Assembly: GCA_951813065.1 (NCBI GenBank)
Contig: CATOTH010000002.1
Location: 186,001 to 250,000 of the forward strand
DNA from: an uncultured Bryobacterales bacterium
GTDB lineage: Bacteria; Acidobacteriota; Terriglobia; Bryobacterales; UBA6623
Length of the DNA stretch: 64,000 bases
Direction: 5' to 3'
Shown one piece after another: positions 41,444 through 49,891 of the stretch. Position 1 is the first letter of the stretch, and every line of letters begins with the position of its first letter. The notes beneath the pieces are model-generated. The model saw only the letters and a list, made by a program, of their open reading frames with translations, ran no database searches and was not told where the DNA came from. The position numbers were made by a program, and so were the translations under genes.

Positions 41444-42730
41444 CTAGTGGCTATGACCGATCAACTCCCGCAGGGTCGCGGTCTTCGCATAGAAGCTCCC
41501 CTCCGTGATGACAGTGTCCCCGGAGAAGAGCCCCTCCCGAATCTCGATCCAGCCATCGGCCTCGGCACCTGTTTCAACCTCGGCCAGCTCGAACGTCGAA
41601 CCTGATCGCTTGACGAACACGACGGGCCTGCCACTGACGGTCTGGATGGCACTGCTCGGCACCGCCAGGGATTCGACAATGCTGCCGACTGGGATTTCCA
41701 CGCTGGCAAACATCCCCAGCTTCAAGCGAGCCTCGGAGTTGCCGACCACACAGCGCACTCGAGCCGTCTGAGTGGCCAAGTTCATCGTGTCGCTGATATA
41801 GGTCACGCGTCCGCGAAATGCTGCATCCGGGTAGGCCGGCACGAGCACCGACACGTCCTTGCCTACACGAATCGAACCCAAGTCGTGTTCGTAGATTTCC
41901 GCGAGAACCCACACGCTCGATATGTCGGTTATGGTGAACAGCTCGCTCGCTTGGTCGATCGACTCGCCGGGACTGACTTCGAATGCGGTCACGATGCCTG
42001 GCGCTGGTGCGTGCAAGACGCTGATCGAGGCAGTCCGGTGGAAACCCGAATCATCCTCATCGCTCAGTCTCTGGACGTCTTCCTCAGTCAAGCCGAACCG
42101 ATGGAGCTGCTCTTCGAACTGCGAAACCCACGCCTGTTTGGCATCGACCTGCGCTTGCGCGTCCCTTTGCCTGGCCGTGCGAATATCATGTTCCGTTCGC
42201 GCGATCGCCCCGACTTTCAGCATTTGCTCGCTTCGCGCTAGAACAGTCTGGTGCGCTTTGAGCGTAGCCAGCCAGCGCCGGAGGTCGGCGTGTGCCGAAA
42301 GGAATTCGCTGATCGCGAGGCCAAGCTCGATGTTGTCGTAGCTAGCGAGCGGGTCACCCGCTTTGACTCGGTCCCCGAGTCCGACGAATACCTCTTCTAC
42401 AACGCCGCTACCCGGGGGGCGCACACGGGCGATCCGCCCCTGATCGGCGGTGACCACTCCGGAGACTTGGATTCGAGACTCGATTTCGCGGACGACCGCC
42501 TGCTCCGTTTGCAGGCCGCCAGCAATCTGCGCCTCGACCGGGATACTGACGACGCCTGTGGCTGAGGCTGCGTGCCCTTCTTCCTCGACTGCGTGCTGGT
42601 CCCGGGAATGCGAGGTTTCCGGCGCGCTTGACGTCCAAGAACGCAGCACGCCACCGAAAGCCATTCCGACTGCCAAGACAAGTGCGCCTGCAATCCATGC
42701 GCGACCCAGCTGTCGAGACTCCGGACTCAT
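41444..42730 (-). CDS. RND membrane fusion (adaptor) protein, copy 2
   Basis: 428 aa from ATG 42730, giving an N-terminal anchor (GRAWIAGALVLAVGMAFGGVL) followed by a His-containing acidic linker (SHSRDQHAVEEEGHAAS). The frame is open up to 42919, but the upstream residues are Arg/Pro-rich and unlikely; a GTG at 42739 with AAGG upstream is an alternative start. Domain order is the same as in the adaptor at 36932-38215, with ISEFLSAHADLRRWLATL, EEQLHRFGLTEEDVQRL and ITDISSVWVLAEIYEHDL. It ends in SHSH, a possible metal-binding tail. It is upstream of and co-directional with the RND pump, so each half of the system carries its own adaptor. Confidence 0.9.
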   Translation of the reverse strand: MSPESRQLGRAWIAGALVLAVGMAFGGVLRSWTSSAPETSHSRDQHAVEEEGHAASATGVVSIPVEAQIAGGLQTEQAVVREIESRIQVSGVVTADQGRIARVRPPGSGVVEEVFVGLGDRVKAGDPLASYDNIELGLAISEFLSAHADLRRWLATLKAHQTVLARSEQMLKVGAIARTEHDIRTARQRDAQAQVDAKQAWVSQFEEQLHRFGLTEEDVQRLSDEDDSGFHRTASISVLHAPAPGIVTAFEVSPGESIDQASELFTITDISSVWVLAEIYEHDLGSIRVGKDVSVLVPAYPDAAFRGRVTYISDTMNLATQTARVRCVVGNSEARLKLGMFASVEIPVGSIVESLAVPSSAIQTVSGRPVVFVKRSGSTFELAEVETGAEADGWIEIREGLFSGDTVITEGSFYAKTATLRELIGHSH

Positions 42731-43517
42731 CGATGGCACGAGCGTAACCTTGTCGCCGGCCGAAGCCGACAGCGACCCTGGCTGTCTCCGGCGGCCAAGC
42801 CCAGCGAACCAGCATTGCGGAGCCGGGCGCGCTTGCGGCTCATCGAATCGAACTCCAGTTCGCACTTCGGAGTGCGGCCTTGGCCGCGCACTGAGGCCGG
42901 CACGCCCAAGCGCGGACACTCGCCTAAGAGCGGCCCCTGTCGCACCCCGTAAGTTTACCTCCGAACCACCGGGATTGTCGCCCGTCGCGACAGGCTTGCC
43001 GCGACCGGCTTTCGGGGTTCCGAGGCGCGGCCAATGGGTTATCGGACAGGAGCTTGGCCGCGGTGAGGCCGAGCGCGGCTAGATTCACCCGGCCCGGTCC
43101 TGCACACCGCTGGCGAGCGGGCGGGGCGACCTTCAGTCCGGATTGGCCGCGGCTTGCCACTGCCACGACTCATACGACGGAAAGCTCGAAACTACCGATT
43201 CGTTCTGGACACCTGCGTGCTTGGCGGTATCCGGCGCACGCTCTCGCTGGAGCTGTAAAGCCTTGATCAATTCTCCTCGAATCGAATCTACGGATTGACT
43301 GGGAGCGTCCAAAGCAGCAAAGCTGAGGATCATGCCGGACTTCGACATCGATATCGCCGCTCGCCTACGATCGATCCGGGCCGTTCCGGGCGCGCTGCGG
43401 TCGAATTCGCGGGCATACTTCCAGGCCTCGATCCGATTCGTGAGCAATTCCTTCCGGCATCCAGGCGTCGGACGAAGGGCCCCAGGGGACCCGCCCGGGC
43501 AGGTCTGGCGTGGCTCT
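42731..43517. other. Divergent region upstream of adaptor 2 and the metallophosphoesterase
   Basis: 787 bp with no certain gene. Both flanking open frames extend into it but with Arg/Pro-rich, domain-free sequence. One minus-strand frame (43133-43348) is listed separately as a weak candidate. No strong promoter pair or hairpin was seen. Confidence 0.4.
43133..43348 (-). CDS. Weak candidate small protein, not recognised
   Basis: A 71-residue frame starting MSKSGMILSFAALDAPSQSV and ending WQWQAAANPD, in the gap upstream of the metallophosphoesterase. Composition is protein-like (few Arg/Pro runs, a helical middle with IRGELIKALQLQRE) but there is no Shine-Dalgarno or domain. The frame stays open to 43543 upstream. 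Confidence 0.2.
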   Translation of the reverse strand: MSKSGMILSFAALDAPSQSVDSIRGELIKALQLQRERAPDTAKHAGVQNESVVSSFPSYESWQWQAAANPD

Positions 43518-44975
43518 GTGCTCGCATCACCCGTAGGACGCATACCGGCACGCTACTTTCTGATTCCCGTCGCCTGGTTTCTGATCAGCCTGTCAAACGT
43601 TCCGCCGGCCACGGGTCCGGCGAGCCTCCTCGGTTCGCAGGCACCCCAGCGTGAGGGCGGTCGGGACCGAAGAGGAATCGTCGAGACCTTCCAGACCGAT
43701 GTGCCCGAGAGGCCCTACGACATAGTCCTCGGCAATCCAACAGCCAAATCGGTCACGGCGAGCGTCCTCGCATACTTGCCGACCGAAGGCTACATCGAGT
43801 TCGGCCTGCGACGGGGAGACTATCCGTCGCGGTCCACCAACGTTCGCCTGGAGCCTGGGAAGCCGCGGGAGTTGATCCTCGACGGCCTCGCTGCGAACTC
43901 GCGGTACTTCTACCGCTGGAGAAGCAGGGCGCGTCCCGAAGGCGAGTTCGGCGCGTCGGACGAGTTCACATTCCGCACGGGCCGGACGGACGGTGAATCG
44001 TTCGTGTTTACCGTTCAGGCCGATTCCCATTTGGACGGGCGAACGGACCCGCGTCTCTACGAGGCGTCCCTGCGCAACGCCAGGGCCGCCAATCCCGACT
44101 TTCATATCGACCTGGGTGATACGTTCATGACTGACAAGCGTCGCGCGGACCACCGGCAATCCCTGCCGCAGTACCTCGCTCAACGGCACTATTTCGGCTT
44201 GATCGGCAATGTCGCCCCGGTGTTTCTCGTGTCCGGCAATCACGACGGCGAAGGCAAACGCAGAGGTGCGATGGGAAACTGGGCGCGCCAGCAGCGCCGC
44301 ACCTATTTCGCGACGCCGTCGGACGGCGCCGACGACAAGGGCAACTACTACGCGTGGGAATGGGGAGACGCGCTGTTCGTCACCTTGGATCCTTTCTGGG
44401 AAACCACGCGCGGCCGGCCGGCAGACGGCTACTGGGCGCGCACGCTGGGCGAAGCGCAGTTCCGCTGGCTTGCCAGGACGTTGAGAACCAGCAGCGCAAG
44501 ATTCAAGTTTGTCTTCATTCACCACCTTGTGGGCGGGATCAATCAGGCCGCGCGCGGCGGAGTCTCCGCCGCTGGACTCTTCGAATGGGGAGGTAGAGGA
44601 CTCAATGGCGACTACGAGTTCGATGATCGCAGGCCAGGTTGGGAACAGCCCATCCACCAGTTGCTTGTCGACACCGGCGTGACAATCGTGTTCCATGGCC
44701 ACGACCATGTGTTCGCCAAGGAGGAACTCGACGGCGTCGTGTACCTGCTGGTTCCCCAGCCGGGCCTCAACCGTTACAGCGCACCACGCTCGTTGGACGG
44801 GGGCTACGAGAGTGCTGACGTCGTTGGCGGACCTGGCCATGTCCGAGTCAGCGTCTCAGCGGATGCCGCGCATGTCGAACTCGTACAGACCAGACGCGAA
44901 GGAACGGAACCGGGGAACGGACAGACAGTCTACGCCTACCAGGCCCGTCCTCGCTGCGGCGGTGACTGCCGGTGA
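43518..44975 (+). CDS. Secreted metallophosphoesterase, purple-acid-phosphatase-like
   Basis: About 485 aa. The N-terminus is uncertain: GTG at 43518 puts a signal-like helix (YFLIPVAWFLISLSNVPPAT) close to the start, whereas the frame is open back to an ATG at 43332 through Arg-rich unlikely sequence. After the signal there is a fibronectin-like domain (SVLAYLPTEGYIEFGLRRGDYPS, LDGLAANSRYFYRWRS), then the calcineurin-type catalytic domain with all five metal motifs: VQADSHLDG, DLGDTF, SGNHDGEGK, FIHHLVGG and HGHDHVF. The architecture is that of purple acid phosphatases or PhoD-like phosphodiesterases; substrate unknown. It is followed by a sulfatase gene on the same strand (212 bp). Confidence 0.85.
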   Translation: MLASPVGRIPARYFLIPVAWFLISLSNVPPATGPASLLGSQAPQREGGRDRRGIVETFQTDVPERPYDIVLGNPTAKSVTASVLAYLPTEGYIEFGLRRGDYPSRSTNVRLEPGKPRELILDGLAANSRYFYRWRSRARPEGEFGASDEFTFRTGRTDGESFVFTVQADSHLDGRTDPRLYEASLRNARAANPDFHIDLGDTFMTDKRRADHRQSLPQYLAQRHYFGLIGNVAPVFLVSGNHDGEGKRRGAMGNWARQQRRTYFATPSDGADDKGNYYAWEWGDALFVTLDPFWETTRGRPADGYWARTLGEAQFRWLARTLRTSSARFKFVFIHHLVGGINQAARGGVSAAGLFEWGGRGLNGDYEFDDRRPGWEQPIHQLLVDTGVTIVFHGHDHVFAKEELDGVVYLLVPQPGLNRYSAPRSLDGGYESADVVGGPGHVRVSVSADAAHVELVQTRREGTEPGNGQTVYAYQARPRCGGDCR

Positions 44976-45141
44976 GCGTCAACTCGTGGCCCCTGGCGGG
45001 CGGGGGCACAGCGACCGGGCTCCAACTCGGGCTGGTCGGCGTCGGTCCGCTTGACGCTCGAGGCGAGAGCGGCCGTGGCTCGCTCCCGCCCTCTCCCTCG
45101 CGAGCAATCCACGGGCAGTATGCTTGAGATGAATCCCGAGA

Positions 45142-45159
45142 CAAGGCTCTTGAGCCTTG
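45142..45159. promoter_or_regulatory. Inverted repeat upstream of the second sulfatase
   Basis: CAAGGCTC-TT-GAGCCTTG, a perfect 8-bp inverted repeat with a 2-bp centre, 28 bp before the ATG at 45188. The tiny spacer makes an RNA hairpin unlikely and favours a dimeric-protein operator. Confidence 0.55.
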
Positions 45160-45187
45160 GGCCAGCCCAGAATTGAGACCCCTCCGA

Positions 45188-46477
45188 ATGAAATGCCTTC
45201 TCCCAATCGCGCTGCTCCCGGCCATCGCCGTCGCAGCAACCGGCGGAGCCAATGTCGTGCTGATCGTTTCTGACGATCAAGGTTACGCGGACATCAGCTG
45301 CTACCCGCACCCCGACGAAGTCTCGACTCCCAACATCGACCGACTGGCCGCCGAGGGCGCTCGCCTGACGAACGGCTACGCGAGCTGCCCGGTGTGCGCC
45401 CCCACCCGCGCCGGGATCCTCACCGGCCGGTACCAGCAGCGATTCGGGTTCTATACAGCCGCTGATTCGCGGGCCGGATTGCCCCGATCCGAGACCACGC
45501 TCGCCGACCTGCTCCGGGACGCGGGCTACGCCACCGGGGTGTTCGGCAAGTGGCATCTAGGGTACGAGCCGCACTTTCGGCCCCTCAAGCGAGGATTCGA
45601 CAATTTCTACGGATTCCTGGGTCATGGCGGCCACGATTACTTTGACCTGTCGATCACCGACGAAGTCACGTCGATTTACCGCGATGGGCACCCGATCGAT
45701 GATTCCGGCTACCTGACCCGGAACATTACCCGCGAGGCAATCGCGTTCATCGAGAGGAATCGCGACCGACAGTTTTTCTCGTATGTGCCCTACAACGCCG
45801 TTCACAATCCCATTCAAGCGCCGGAAGACCACATCAGGCGCTTCTCGAACCCGAACCCCGTGCGCAACACGTATCTCGCGATGCTGGCCATCATGGACGA
45901 GGGAATCGGCGCGATCCTCGATACCCTGGATCGCTTCGACCTAACGGAAAATACCCTTGTCATCTTCCTGTCCGACAATGGCGGTGCACGCGGCACGACG
46001 GCGGTCAACGGCGCGCTGAGGGATTACAAGCACAGCGTCTACGAAGGTGGAATCCGCGTGCCCTTCCTGCTCCGATGGCCGGCTCGCATCCCGGCCGGGA
46101 CGGTTTCGGACGAGCCCGTCATCTCCATCGACGCGTTCGCAACAGCACTCACTGCGAGCGGCGTCGATTTGCCCGCGAATCTCGACCTCGACAGTCGCGA
46201 CATCCTGCCAGCAATTACGGGCAACCTGGAGCGTCCCTTACACGATGCGCTGTATTGGAACTGGATCGACAAGGAGTCGGACAAGGGCTGGGCGATCCGC
46301 ATGGGGCGCTGGAAGCTGCTGGTCGACAACGGCGGCCTTGAGTTGTACGATCTGTCGGCGGACATTTCGGAAACGCGAAACCTAGCCTCCGCGGAACCTG
46401 CAATCGTCGACCGGCTTCACGCCAAGTACCGAAATTGGCAGGAACGGATCGTGCCGCGAATTCGGCGGAACCGCTGA
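45188..46477 (+). CDS. Cys-type sulfatase (type I), secreted
   Basis: 429 aa sulfate-ester hydrolase. ATG at 45188 gives a short signal peptide (MKCLLPIALLPAIAVAATG); a TTG five codons upstream is less likely. The signature CPVCAPTRAGILTGRYQQRFG carries C70 in CAPTR for formylglycine formation. Metal site residues lie in LIVSDDQGYADIS (D29, D30) and FLSDNGG; the second signature is VFGKWHLGY. The C-terminal part (DALYWNWIDKESDKGWAIRMGRWKLL) is typical of the S1 sulfatases of polymer-degrading marine bacteria. Substrate not assignable. Preceded by an inverted repeat (45142-45159) and by a metallophosphoesterase. Confidence 0.92.
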   Translation: MKCLLPIALLPAIAVAATGGANVVLIVSDDQGYADISCYPHPDEVSTPNIDRLAAEGARLTNGYASCPVCAPTRAGILTGRYQQRFGFYTAADSRAGLPRSETTLADLLRDAGYATGVFGKWHLGYEPHFRPLKRGFDNFYGFLGHGGHDYFDLSITDEVTSIYRDGHPIDDSGYLTRNITREAIAFIERNRDRQFFSYVPYNAVHNPIQAPEDHIRRFSNPNPVRNTYLAMLAIMDEGIGAILDTLDRFDLTENTLVIFLSDNGGARGTTAVNGALRDYKHSVYEGGIRVPFLLRWPARIPAGTVSDEPVISIDAFATALTASGVDLPANLDLDSRDILPAITGNLERPLHDALYWNWIDKESDKGWAIRMGRWKLLVDNGGLELYDLSADISETRNLASAEPAIVDRLHAKYRNWQERIVPRIRRNR

Positions 46478-46509
46478 CGGTTGCGGCCACTAGCCCTCGC
46501 CGGCAGGCA

Positions 46510-48282
46510 CTACAGCGTCGGCACTCCCAAGAGCGTCAGCGCCGCCTTGAAAATCCCGAACAAGCCTTCGCCCGCCACCAGTCCCGAGGCGATGGCAAAA
46601 CTCAGCTTCTTGGCACTGGCGGGAGAGGATCGCTGCCAGATCACCAGCGCCAGGGACCCGAGGAAGATCACCAACGAATAGAACGCCTGCACGATGAAGG
46701 CGATACCGATGGCCAGGCCGCTCGGTAGATACGGTGCCACGACCGGAATCCGCCGCAAGACCGACAGCAAGGCACCGAACGCCGCCCCGGCCACAACGGC
46801 GGTCTCCGCGTGGGGAGGCAAGGCGTCCAGGCCTTGGGTCAGCAACTCCGCCATTGCCTTCCAGGCGAATGCCGCCGGCGCAGGCAGTTGCTCCCCGCCC
46901 AGCGGATACGCGCTGGTCACGAGCAGATAGGCCGGAATGCAGAACAGCACCCCCGCCCCGATGCCCCAGAGCTGCGCGATGAACTGGCGGCGGGGGGAAG
47001 CGCCGACCAACCGACCGGTCTTGAGATCTTGCATCATGTCGGCCGCCTGCGACGCTCCGGCACCGGTCACGGCGGCGGCCATGAGGTTGGTGCCAAGGCT
47101 GCCGGGGGCCAGCCCGCCATAAACGAGCTGAGTGACCTTGCCCATCCCTCCCACCGGATTGATGTCGGTCTCGCCCGTGGATCTCACCGCGACGGCGGCC
47201 AATGCGAACGAGAGAACCAGCGCAAGCACAGTCAGGTGCGGTGGGATTTCAAATAGGTACCAGGCAGCGACTGTGGTCCCGATAGCGGCGACCGCGAGAC
47301 CGTTGCGCCACCATGCCGTGGGGATTCGCTCCCCGGCCACTTCGCCGGTCCCCGTCACCGAGCCGACCTTGAACGCCCGAATGAACGTGCGCCAGCTCAG
47401 CGCCAGGGAAGTAAGTGCCTCTGAAACCATGATCGCCACGCCGGGCCACAGGAGCCATCCGCGCGGACCATCCGTGTAGCTCATGATTTCGCCCGACACC
47501 CAGCCGTTGGCTTGCGCCCAAGGGCCCAGAACCCCCCATGAGACCACCGCGCCGAGCGCCAGGCTCGCACCGACCCGCGGCCCGATCAAGATGCCGGCGC
47601 CGAACAGCATCGGCCCGAAGTAGAGCTGGAATCCCCACGCCGCGGCGACGGTTAGTGCTCCAATGCCAAGGATTTCAGTGGGCGGCATCTCCAGGTCCGG
47701 AATGAAATAGGTCAGCAGCGTAAACGCTCCGGCCAAGGCACCTGCCCAAAGCAGCGCACGGGCTTTCTCGACCGCCTCGCTCGCCTTGGCGAACATCGCC
47801 AGGATGGTCTCCGCTGTCGCCGTGCCGGTCGGGAAGCGAAGCTTGTCGACCTCGATCATTTGGCGGCGCAGCGGAACGGCGAAAAAGACGCCCAAGTAGG
47901 CGATTGACAGGGCCCACAGGAACATTCCAGGCAAGGGGATCTGGAAACCCAGCAAGTTCATTGCCGGGATCGCAGCCAGCAAGCCCGCGGCCGACGCCAT
48001 CGTACCGGCAGCCGATCCAGTGGTCTGGGTAACGTTGCACTCCAGCACAGACAGGGAGCGCCCCAACGACATGAACAGAGCGAAACCGAGGATCGCGGCG
48101 ATCAACGACCCGCCGAACGACCAGCCTATCTTCAGGCCCATGTAAATGTTCATGCACGAAACGATTCCGCCAAGAAGGCAGCCGGCAATGATCGAGCGCG
48201 CCGTCAACTGCCGTTCGTCGGCCGTGGGCCAATAGATCTGTTCGCTCGCGGAAGGCGTGGATTCGGCAGCAGTTTCGTTCAT
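46510..48282 (-). CDS. OPT-family transporter
   Basis: 590 aa inner membrane transporter of the oligopeptide transporter superfamily; bacterial members move small peptides or metal chelates. About 14-16 hydrophobic segments. Recognisable blocks are GGIVSCMNIYMGLKIGWSFGGSLIAAILGFALF near the N-terminus, NVTQTTGSAAGTMASAAG, KLRFPTGTATAETI and ADMMQDLKTGRLVGASPRRQFIAQL. The ATG at 48282 begins MNETAAESTPSASEQIYWPT, a short polar cytosolic head. It converges on the sulfatase (32 bp gap). The family also includes siderophore-metal transporters (YSL), so a link with the metal island is conceivable but not shown. Confidence 0.9.
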   Translation of the reverse strand: MNETAAESTPSASEQIYWPTADERQLTARSIIAGCLLGGIVSCMNIYMGLKIGWSFGGSLIAAILGFALFMSLGRSLSVLECNVTQTTGSAAGTMASAAGLLAAIPAMNLLGFQIPLPGMFLWALSIAYLGVFFAVPLRRQMIEVDKLRFPTGTATAETILAMFAKASEAVEKARALLWAGALAGAFTLLTYFIPDLEMPPTEILGIGALTVAAAWGFQLYFGPMLFGAGILIGPRVGASLALGAVVSWGVLGPWAQANGWVSGEIMSYTDGPRGWLLWPGVAIMVSEALTSLALSWRTFIRAFKVGSVTGTGEVAGERIPTAWWRNGLAVAAIGTTVAAWYLFEIPPHLTVLALVLSFALAAVAVRSTGETDINPVGGMGKVTQLVYGGLAPGSLGTNLMAAAVTGAGASQAADMMQDLKTGRLVGASPRRQFIAQLWGIGAGVLFCIPAYLLVTSAYPLGGEQLPAPAAFAWKAMAELLTQGLDALPPHAETAVVAGAAFGALLSVLRRIPVVAPYLPSGLAIGIAFIVQAFYSLVIFLGSLALVIWQRSSPASAKKLSFAIASGLVAGEGLFGIFKAALTLLGVPTL

Positions 48283-48503
48283 GTCAGACCGGCTCCGCAT
48301 GGCGGCAAGTCGATGCACAGCCTACCAGAACGCAGCCCGGCCACCCAATTGCTTCAACCGGCCGCGAGCGGTGTTCCGCCGGCAGGTGGGATGCAGTTGG
48401 AACCGGCTGCCCAGCAGGTGGTCGCCGGCATCAGTTGGGCCGCGCGCTTCGACGGCAAGAGAGGCTCGGTCCCTTTGCTAGACTCGGACTTATCGCAGCG
48501 CAA

Positions 48504-49265
48504 ATGACAGTCGCGGCAAAACCAACGAAACTCGGCACCGCAGAATTCATCGCCCAGTGCCGCGACGTGCTGATTCCCGTACCCGGTACGACACTCGCGT
48601 ACTTCTCGGCCATTCCGCTCGACACGCCGGATCAGGACCACCTGATCAACGACCCGATCACCGCGTTTCCCCCCGGGCTTTCGACAATCATTCCGAACCT
48701 CCGGCTGGTGTACGTGCCCTACCTGGAACGCACCGAACCCGCGTCGAAGGACGCTCCCAACGTCGTGATCTCGTTCCAACAGCCGCCGCAGGAGATCCGA
48801 CGGCTCTCCGCCTTCGAAACTGTCGGCGAAGAGGCGTATCTGTTCATTTCCGCCGGGTTTGGAGAGGACACGGATATCCATGACGTGCTCTTCGGGGCCT
48901 TGGCGCAGCAGATCGTGTCTTCGTCAAACGCGGCATTCGTCGCGCCGTTTCACAAACTGGTGGCCACCGAATTGAGAAATCGCGTCCACGGGGAAGTCGG
49001 GGATATCGCCTGGGATCTGAAAAAGAGCTTGCTCGGTCTGCAGTCCGACGAGCAGAAGCGCTCCGACCTGCTCAAGAGCTATCTCAACCAGGCGCTTCGG
49101 GACACGGTGGCGTTGTACCTGCATGGCCTGTGCTGCGACATCGACCTCCGGGCCAACCCGAAACAGCTGGCCAGCAAGTACATACGCAAGAGGCTGCTCG
49201 TCATCAAGGACCACCTGCCTCCACCCGAGGGTGTCGGACTGTTTCCCTCCGACCTCCCTGGGTAG
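48504..49265 (+). CDS. Conserved-looking hypothetical protein
   Basis: 253 aa, not recognised. Starts at ATG 48504 (MTVAAKPTKLGTAEFIAQCRD); the frame is open upstream but Arg-rich. No signal or transmembrane segment. The N-terminal half is beta-rich with hydrophobic strands (NVVISFQQPPQEIRRL, AYLFISAGFGED), the C-terminal half is helical (DLKKSLLGLQSDEQKRSDLLKSYLNQALRDTVALYLHGL) with a Cys-Cys pair at LCCDID. Composition is that of a genuine soluble protein. Divergent from the OPT gene and convergent with the small secreted protein, ending 14 bp before it. Confidence 0.7.
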   Translation: MTVAAKPTKLGTAEFIAQCRDVLIPVPGTTLAYFSAIPLDTPDQDHLINDPITAFPPGLSTIIPNLRLVYVPYLERTEPASKDAPNVVISFQQPPQEIRRLSAFETVGEEAYLFISAGFGEDTDIHDVLFGALAQQIVSSSNAAFVAPFHKLVATELRNRVHGEVGDIAWDLKKSLLGLQSDEQKRSDLLKSYLNQALRDTVALYLHGLCCDIDLRANPKQLASKYIRKRLLVIKDHLPPPEGVGLFPSDLPG

Positions 49266-49279
49266 CGCCCGGTTAGCGT

Positions 49280-49816
49280 TCAGGGCGCCGGCTGCGTGGC
49301 GATCTGGCTGCGGCACCGTTGTGCCTCGGCGTGCGCAACCTTCATCGACTGCTCGACATGAACTGCCAGCTGCCGTAAGTATCCCTTGATCGTGGCGATA
49401 CCGTCCGTGTTACGGTTCCTCGCCGAATCGAGCAGGTCCGCGACTGCGGCGTTGTAATACCGCCGGACACCACCCGACAACGAAGCTAGCAGCGCGTCGG
49501 TCCGGTCCAGCCAAAGGAATGTTTCGACCGCGTAGCTGAGCCTTTCCGGCTCGCGCCCGAGGGCCTGCACGGAGAGCTTGACCTGCTCCAATTCGTCGAG
49601 CATCGTCGCATGCTGCTCAACATAGGATGCCGGCGCGCCGTCCTGGATCCACTCGCGCGGCTTCAGCGCGATAACAACCTTCGTGGCGGTCTCCACGTTC
49701 TCCACCAACTCGGCGGCAAGTTCCTCGACCTGCCACCGGGGGAGCATTCCATCCCCCTGGGCAAGAGCTGTGGGCAGCCAAACCACCACCAGAAAGAGGA
49801 CTCGAATCGTGGTCAT
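49280..49816 (-). CDS. Small secreted helical protein, unknown function
   Basis: 178 aa with a clear signal peptide (MTTIRVLFLVVVWLPTALAQ). The mature part is almost entirely alpha-helical (VEELAAELVENVETATKVVIALKPREW, HATMLDELEQVKLSVQALGREPERLSYAVETFLWLDRTDALLASL, GIATIKGYLRQLAVHVEQSMKVAHAEAQRCRSQI). One Cys near the C-terminus. No family recognised. ATG at 49816; divergent from the large PSD1/DUF1549 gene with 75 bp between starts. Confidence 0.75.
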   Translation of the reverse strand: MTTIRVLFLVVVWLPTALAQGDGMLPRWQVEELAAELVENVETATKVVIALKPREWIQDGAPASYVEQHATMLDELEQVKLSVQALGREPERLSYAVETFLWLDRTDALLASLSGGVRRYYNAAVADLLDSARNRNTDGIATIKGYLRQLAVHVEQSMKVAHAEAQRCRSQIATQPAP

Positions 49817-49868
49817 TGCCCCAATGGTACTGAACCGTCGGGACGCGCATGGCTAGCGCGCGGGAGTC

Positions 49869-49874
49869 TATGAT
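49869..49874 (+). promoter_or_regulatory. -10 box of the PSD1/DUF1549/DUF1553 gene
   Basis: TATGAT, 17 nt before the ATG at 49892, giving a leader of about 10 nt and no room for a normal Shine-Dalgarno. No clear -35. Confidence 0.45.
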
Positions 49875-49891
49875 AACTACTGATCATCGGT

